Shown: positions 57,939-64,000 of the stretch, piece after piece
How positions within the stretch are numbered: the stretch's first letter is position 1
How the letters are laid out: every line of letters begins with the position of its first letter
Origin: Hydrangea macrophylla
Lineage: Eukaryota; Streptophyta; Magnoliopsida; Cornales; Hydrangeaceae
Direction of reading: 5' to 3'
DNA: 64,000 nt
NCBI GenBank assembly: GCA_033977485.1
Contig: CM066988.1
Location: 71,043,169-71,107,168, forward strand
Position numbers and translations under genes: made by a program
The notes under the pieces: generated by a model
What the model saw: only the letters and a program-made list of their open reading frames with translations
Told to the model about the DNA's origin: nothing
The model's database searches: none

Positions 57939-59251
57939 TTTTAGGAAACTGCATTCCCAGAATCCGTTGACAGTGCGTATAAGTTGGTATTGCAAAAATT
58001 TACGTGAAAGCTACAATAACCCTACAAGGGCAGAAATAGGGTTACCTTGAACTACAAAAATGGATTGTTGTAGTAGACAAATCGAGAACATGGGCTCGAT
58101 AATAGCTCACGATCTTCTATCGTATTCCTCTGCTGCCAGAATATCGAACTGAGTGTGGGCTCTATCAAAATCCTTTTAATTTTCTGATCTCCCTTTCTAT
58201 GCTTTCTTTTTTATTTCGAGTTATAATACTCTATATGGAAAAATGCAAACTGAGAGGAGAGCCAAAGCAGTATAGATAGGCTACAATAGGGACCATAAGA
58301 AGTCAATAAGGAATAGGCTTCCTTATGGAATTAGGAAACCCTAATTCGAATTGAATCAGATTCCTATTTCCATACATTATAATTCATACCACTAAAGAAC
58401 TATAATTACACTCCTACCCTTATCTCAAAAATATATTTTGAGTTCCATGTTATTAAATGCTTATTATCTCGCCACGTTAAGATTACAGATATCCATTAAT
58501 CAAATATAATTACTGAAAATTATATTTAATTAATCTCTTAAAATTCCTTGAGATTCTCTACTTAACTTATTTGATATGTCGGATACAAAATCCACCTGCA
58601 GGGTTTGACATAATCAAAATGTATAAGCTTTCTCAAGGGGATATCATCAATCCCAAAAATTGAGATATGGATTCCATCATTAATTTATATCCACCACACA
58701 ATCAATATTGTCACCCAATCCAATGAGATATTGACCCATTTAAGGATCTTACCCTTTTAGGGATCCGAGTGTAAATATCAAATGTATGTGTCTATAAATT
58801 AACTTAGGATTTAGAGCATAAGCACTCATAATAGCCATGAGGTATTAATTATCTTATAAGTCAGTATAAAGATAATTACCCCAAGTCGGTCCTTTTTAAT
58901 ACACAAAGTGTACCAACATAGTGAGTTGAAACTATACCGTTTCCTGTAGTTAAGACAAACCTACTACAACACCATGATGTAGTCCTACCGATGGTGTGTC
59001 CAAACCCATCTAATACTGTAAATCAAAATCTTACATTCTACAAGATCCGATGGTCTGATCTTCCGTGTGTAAACCAAACACTACACAACAAACCACCTAC
59101 TATGTAGAATGAGAGACACGCATAATATTAAATAAATAATACAACACAAACATTGCCCACACAGATTCTCATAAAAATGGAATTATTGATTTTATTAAAT
59201 AAATAATAAATTAACTACATAAAGCATGGCTTTTAGTATATATCCCTAACA
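57939..59251 (-). repeat. 5' LTR of the minus-strand copia element
   Basis: 1313 bases. Its edge at 57939 reads TTTTAGG where the other copy has TGTTAGG. Differences from the 3' LTR are frequent, mostly at CpG and C/T positions. Confidence 0.92.
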
Positions 59252-59256
59252 ATTCC

Positions 59257-60211
59257 ATGAAGCATTTATGGTCGATGTGAATCAGTTATGGGTTCCAATG
59301 AGCATATATTTTGTTATATATGCGTGGATGTTTGTACATCTAACCTTTTGCAGCAAGTATTAGACCGCTGTCTCCCATGGCACCAAGACTTTTCATTTTT
59401 GTTTAAAGTTTTAATTGGTGTATTTAATTTTGGTTTGGTTTATAAGGCATGTATAAAGGGCACTACGACTTTACTCCTACAAAAAGGAAAGTTGCATTAG
59501 TTTCTCTAGCTTAATTTTACTATTTCTTTTCTAGAAAAATTGTAATCTTTGAAAGAAGCATAGGACAATGTAATAGAATGGGATAGTTCATGAAGATGGA
59601 GAAGCAATTCGATGTCCATGAAGATGGAGCCAGAGTTGACCAAACCAAGAGATGGATCTATGAAGATAGAGCCATGAGACATAGAGGCATTTTTAATGTC
59701 TATATTTCATTTTAGTTTTTGTTTTATATGCTTGTTTGTGATTGGCATTTTATATTGTTACTACATACATACAAAACAAGTTTTCCAAAATAAAAATCAA
59801 AAGCCAGTTTCAACACATTAGTAAACATTGGATGTATATGGGCAATGTGAAGTAACATTTTTTTTCAAAGCAAAATCCTTAATTAACAAATCTAGTGGGA
59901 GAATGACTTATTAATAACTCCCACAGTTTTCCATTAACGATTCACTGTAAGATGAGTAATGTACTCTGTGTCACCCAGCCATGGGTGATCATTCCATACG
60001 GAGGGTACGTCACTCATTGGTTACTAGATGTGAACTTCCTAAAGGATAAGATCAATGAGATATGTTAGAGGGTGACCACCATACAGAGGGACTACTTAAG
60101 GTGGTTGTCATTGGAACCGAATTAATGGTGCACACTAGCTAAGCCATGGATAAGGGATCCCACACGGGGCATTATTCAGAAAATTAGAGATCAAATTAAA
60201 TGGTCTGGGAG
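59257..60211 (+). other. Internal remnant of the older copia-type element, no gene seen
   Basis: AT-rich and without a recognisable protein. The repeated phrase ATGAAGAT(G/A)GAG occurs near 59590-59670. A polypurine-like GTGGGAGAATG is at 59894-59904, but what follows does not match the LTR start at 1453. It ends at 60211 where another element begins. Confidence 0.4.
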
Positions 60212-61046
60212 TGTCACGCCTCGGAGTAGCAAAAATAGAGAAAACTAAATTTCCTTTTTGGGTCCATAGGGAATGACAAGTGAAAGTCACTAATTATCTA
60301 TACCACACAGTACTAGTCCACAAGATAAACAGGAACATTAACAACTGAATATAATAACAGAAGCACTATTAAGACATCAGAGTGTGATCCGCAGGACCAC
60401 AACAGGTCTGGAGACAACATATGCCCAAGTACCCGTTAAACTAAAGTTCAACATAAATAACAGAAATATAAACTAGATACAACAATCTTCAGATCTTCAA
60501 CTGGCGTTAGGGTACTCGTCAGCATAACAACCTTCTCCAGTATAACCAGCATCAGTTGGGCCACCCTCTGCAAAATCCCCCTCAAGGTAGTAGCTGTCAT
60601 CATAAGCTCTCTCACCTACATTGAAAGGGACAGGGTAGTCTGGACGGGGAATGTCCAGGTAATAATGGCCGTCAGCTTACTGAGAGCTGAGTGAATAGAA
60701 ACTCATAGGGTACCAATTATATAACATATAACAAGTTATTGAAGTCATAAGATATAGCTCTACTTAATAATATCTTCTCTGTTTCTAATGCCATAACTCA
60801 ATCCTTATCGTCTTTTTTATCCTGAGACCGATAATCAACATACTCTGCCTAGAAAGAACAGACTCAATTGTTTTACATATATAGACATACCATCATTCTG
60901 TCCATTGCTTGTTAAGGATATATACCATCCATCGTATATCATGGACATTACCTCAGTCCATCCCCCGCTTGTTAAGGATATAAACCATCCACCGCATGTC
61001 AGGGATACAACGCATCGAACAACAGCACATAAAATCTATTGCCACG

Positions 61047-61372
61047 ACTCATTGTATTGTACTAGTGATACCCATCAACCGCTCATTAAGGATATAACAT
61101 GGATCATTTGGCTATCTTAGGACTACATGGTCCTACCCACTGCTTATTAAGGATATAACCCATCCATCGCATATGAAAGCATATCATGACCAAGCGTCCT
61201 CCCCCACGTACTCATTGTATTGTACTAGTGATACCCATCAACCGCTCATTAAGGATATAACATGGATCATCTGGCTATCTTAGGACTACATGGTCCTACC
61301 CACTGCTTATTAAGGATATAACCCATCCATCGCATATGAAAGCATATCATGACCAAGCGTCCTCCCACGTAC
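61047..61372. repeat. Near-exact 163-bp tandem duplication
   Basis: 61047-61209 and 61210-61372 are almost identical, both beginning ACTCATTGTATTGTACTAGT. They lie in a longer series of (T/C)TTAAGGATATA(T/A)A(C/A)C repeats from 60912. Confidence 0.85.
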
Positions 61373-61656
61373 TATTCTGAGAACTAATCAAACCTACTTA
61401 ACATTTCCTACTAACATTGATACATGACTTCCCATTGTGACCTGACTACTCAGATTGAAATGAACGAACATCGAACTTATATATGAACTGCATATTATCT
61501 AATGTCATTACGTTAATCCATTATTATTAATCATACTTATCTGTGTTGTCATATTGTCCCTGATCCACCCACAGTCACAAGATAGAAGTCTGCATCGAGA
61601 ATCCAACAATCAAACCTCTTATAAAATAAATAGGCAAAGGATCCATATTCTGCCAA

Positions 61657-62490
61657 TGCCAATCGATTGGGACAAAGGTCAATCAATTGGGATAAAATAT
61701 GTAACAATCAATTGAAAACATGTCAATCGATTAGATCCAAAACAATGGCAATCGATTGGGATACAATAATAGCAATTGATTTGAAATATGTCCAATCGAT
61801 TGGGACTCCACTGATATCAATCGATGGGGACTTCATCTTCTCTAGCAGATTCATAAATCAGCATATATAAACATCCTAAAGACGTGTTTATTACATATAA
61901 ACACTACCAAAACTTATAAAAACATATTTAAGAGAGACCAAGTGAGTAAAAACTTACCTAAGGCCGTGTTTGGTATGTGTATAGCTCGGTAGCTCAAGCT
62001 CTCTCTCTCTCTCTCTCTCTGTGTGTCTGTCTATCTCTCTCTTTCTCCTCCTTCTCTTTCTCTCCTTCTTCTTTCTTTTTTCCTTCTCTTCTTCTTTTTT
62101 CTGCAACCAAGGTAGTGTATGTGTATGGTTGTGTGTATATATATAGATGTTTGTGGGTATATATATAAAATCTCCCTCTCTCTCAAAGAATTTATGAACC
62201 AAACAGACCCAAGGCACCAACTAAACGAAACCGAAATAAAGAACAAAAAATATATATAGACATTGAGAGTGCCATGTGTCAACCCACGAAGCAAAGAAGA
62301 AAACTTATCTCTGCTTATGCCAATCGATTGGGACTGATGGCAATCAATTGGTTATAGATATTTGAAGGCAATCAATTAGAAAAGATGGCAATCGATTGGT
62401 ATACTACCACGTAATGAATTCAGGTCAGCAGAATAGCAATCAATTGGAAAAGATGGCAATCGATTGGGAAATAAGGCAATCGATTGGTAA
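61657..62490. repeat. CAATCGATTG clusters in the minus-strand LTR
   Basis: About seven words CAATCGATTGGGA or variants (CAATCAATTGGG, CAATTGATTTG, CAATCGATGGGG) at 61657-61830, and about seven more at 62320-62490. The palindrome is the same as at 50636-51535, although the surrounding LTRs belong to different superfamilies. Confidence 0.85.
61963..62211. repeat. Possible Tourist-like MITE
   Basis: GGCCGTGTTTGGTATG at the left and the complement of the right end, GGGTCTGTTTGGTTCAT, are similar to Tourist termini. The interior is a long CT microsatellite. The flanking TAA is not cleanly duplicated. Confidence 0.4.
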
Positions 62491-62639
62491 GCAAAATTAC
62501 CAAATGAAGGGTAAGGGTTTACAAGGATATAGAAATGAATACTAGGTCTTATTTAGATACCAAAACACAGGGTATTACATCATCCAACAGTCATTAAGGA
62601 TTTTTTCCTCGAAATCAGAAACAAACAAGGTCTAAAACA

Positions 62640-64000
62640 AAAAATGGAAACTTCTCACGAATCTCTGACTTTAGCTCCCATGAAGCTTCTCTTTCATCAT
62701 GATGCTTTCACTGAATCTTCACGAACGGAATCTCCTCATTCTTGAGCTTTTTGATTCCTCGATCTAGAATGTGAACCGGCCCTTTGTTACGTGTAACGTT
62801 GTCGTCGGCTTTAATATCTTCAAAGTTAATCTCGTGCGCTGGGTTATGTTCACACGTCCTCAGCATACTGATATGGAATACATTATGCACTTTTGACATC
62901 TTTGGCGGCAATGCAAGTCGATATGCAACCTTTGCCACATATTCTAAAATCTCGAATGGTCCGATGAATTGTGGCGATAACTTGTCTCTCTTCTAACCAA
63001 ATCTGACAATGCTTCGAATAGGTGAAACTTTGAGTACCACATGATCTCTAACGACAAATTCCAAGTCTTTGCGTCGCTTGTGAGCATAACTTTTGTGTTT
63101 GGTCTGAGTTATTTTCATCTTCTCACGTACAATCTGAATCTACTTACTAGTTTCTCGTACCATTTTTGGCCCAAGAAGTTGAGTATCTCTGACTTCGGCC
63201 TGACACAACGGTGATCGGCAAGGTCTTCTGTATAAAGCTTCAAACGGCGCCATCCCTATGCTTGTATGATAACTGTCCTTGTACATCTTTGTACCTCCTA
63301 AATGAATAGTCATCCGTGACTTATGTGCTTCATCCAATATTTCATTTCGGAGATTTTCTTCGTCAGGTACACATAGTCTACCTTTACATCATAAAGCTCC
63401 GTCTATACTAATACTCCAGACTTCTGGTTCCTTGGCTGACATCTTTGCAAACCATAACTTCAAATCTTCCGTTGTCTGTTGAGCTTCTATGATACAGCTG
63501 ATCAAAGCTGGTTATACCAAAAGACATCCAAAATGCTGTCCTCCTATTGGCTCCACTGGCTGAAGATCAAATTCTGTTAAAACTTCCAATGTTTGCCATT
63601 CTCGAATTAATAATGTAGCGATCATTAGTCGAGGCTTACAACTTAAAGCATCTGCTATGACATTTGCTTTACCTAGATGGTATTGTAATGAAAAGTCATA
63701 GTCCTTGACTAACTCCATCCATCTTCGTTGTCGCATGTTCAACTCCTTCTAAGAGAACAAATACTTCAGGCTCTTATGATCGGAAAACAGATCAAACTTC
63801 TCTTTATAGAGATAGTGTCTCCAAATCTTTAATCCAAACACTATTGCTGCCAATTCCAAATCATGTGTTAGATAGTTTTTTTCATGTACCTTCAATTATC
63901 TTGATCCATATGTGATGACATTCTCGTCGTGCATAAGTACACAACCTAATCCCTGGTGCGATGCATCACTATAGATTATGTATCACTCCCCACTCTTAGG
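62640..64000 (-). pseudogene. Pol remnant of the minus-strand Tekay-like element
   Basis: RNase H from the edge: YSDASHQGLGC, a stop after [35 protein letters not shown], a stop, then MNMRQRRWMELVKDYDF (63742) to ADALSCKPR. The integrase finger [17 protein letters not shown] (63330-63280) keeps both His but is fused in frame to [15 protein letters not shown]: the zinc-finger cysteines and the whole catalytic core are deleted. Then SVGDHV-like region and MAKVAYRLALPPKMSKVHNV (62938) to a stop where the family has Trp (VKIQ stop), KHHDEREASWE. Catalytically dead. Confidence 0.82.

Larger units (their letters stand above)
51582..59251 (-). mobile_element. Ty1/copia retrotransposon, minus strand, 7.7 kb
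   Basis: Perfect five-base target duplication ATTCC (51577-51581 and 59252-59256). LTRs start TGTTAGG and end CCTAACA (read on plus). Reading the minus strand: 5' LTR 59251-57939, primer-binding site, gag, protease, integrase, reverse transcriptase, truncated RNase H, polypurine tract, 3' LTR 52901-51582. The order integrase before reverse transcriptase defines copia. Heavily mutated; it inserted into the internal region of the older copia-type element. Confidence 0.93.
60212..62579 (-). repeat. 3' LTR of the minus-strand Tekay-like element
   Basis: Plus-strand ends TGTCACGCCTCGG and GGGTATTACA. Includes TTAAGGATATA repeats, CAATCGATTG clusters (61657-61830 and 62320-62490), and a CT-rich MITE-like insert. 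Confidence 0.85.
60212..64000 (-). mobile_element. Ty3/gypsy Tekay-like element, minus strand, 3' part
   Basis: Reading the minus strand from the window edge: RNase H, integrase remnants, chromodomain-like end, then a 3' LTR (62579-60212) that begins TGTAATACCCTG and ends GGCGTGACA. The LTR end and the protein are clearly related to the element at 1751-24926, but the LTR body differs. The region where the polypurine tract should be reads GACTGTTGGATGA, so the tract has decayed. The rest of the element is outside the window. Confidence 0.85.

Noticed and set aside
1..64000. CRISPR arrays, tRNA or rRNA genes, bacterial or phage genes
   Set aside because: The regular repeats lack uniform spacers and sit in transposons. 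No tRNA or rRNA sequence was recognised, only primer-binding sites complementary to tRNA ends. Gene structure is plant nuclear.

Overview
The window is nuclear DNA from a flowering plant, probably a eudicot with a large, repeat-rich genome. The evidence is one spliced host gene with GT-AG introns and a telo-box promoter, several plant-type LTR retrotransposons (Ty3/gypsy Tekay/Del-like, Ty3/gypsy Tat/Ogre-like, Ty1/copia), a CACTA DNA transposon, hAT and Tourist-like MITEs, and abundant CT, AC and GT microsatellites. I cannot name the species. The only recognisable host gene is the 5' end of a ribosomal protein L18a gene at the left edge, minus strand. Almost everything else is transposable elements inserted into one another.

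Layout. 1-480: RPL18A exons 1-2 and promoter. About 710-1452: a minus-strand copia LTR with a scrap of internal sequence. 1453-1744: start of an older copia-type LTR that seems to resume at 49932, ending at a primer-binding site at 51071. Inside it lie the two halves of another LTR, probably solo (24932-25989 and 48876-49931), itself split by two large gypsy elements. The first is a Tekay/Del-like element (1751-24926, duplicated target GTATA) whose 3' LTR is split by an 11.8-kb CACTA element (10713-22557, duplicated target TTT). That CACTA carries exon-sized fragments of at least two host genes, one SNU13/15.5K and one like 3-hydroxyisobutyryl-CoA hydrolase. The second is a 22.9-kb Tat/Ogre-like element (25990-48875). 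51582-59251: a decayed minus-strand copia element with duplicated target ATTCC. 60212-64000: the 3' part of another Tekay-like element on the minus strand, running off the window.

The Tat-like element is the most unusual object. After gag-pol, with two RNase H domains in pol, it has about 8 kb of 3' sequence holding four tandem-repeat arrays and two genes on the opposite strand. One is an intron-containing plant mobile domain (PMD) gene of five exons. The other is a single-exon ORF that resembles plant DUF7745-type proteins. Three hAT-type MITEs sit in this antisense region, two of them in one PMD intron. All of its protein genes are now broken.

Relative ages, by eye from LTR pairs: the Tekay-like element is youngest (8 mismatches in the first 441 aligned LTR bases) and the CACTA is younger still because it sits inside that element's LTR. 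The Tat-like and copia LTR pairs differ several-fold more. A recurrent theme is that LTRs of unrelated families each carry clusters of a short palindromic word (GCTCGAGC, GCGCGC, GCCGCGGC, CAGTCGACTG or CAATCGATTG) that no ordinary LTR part explains.
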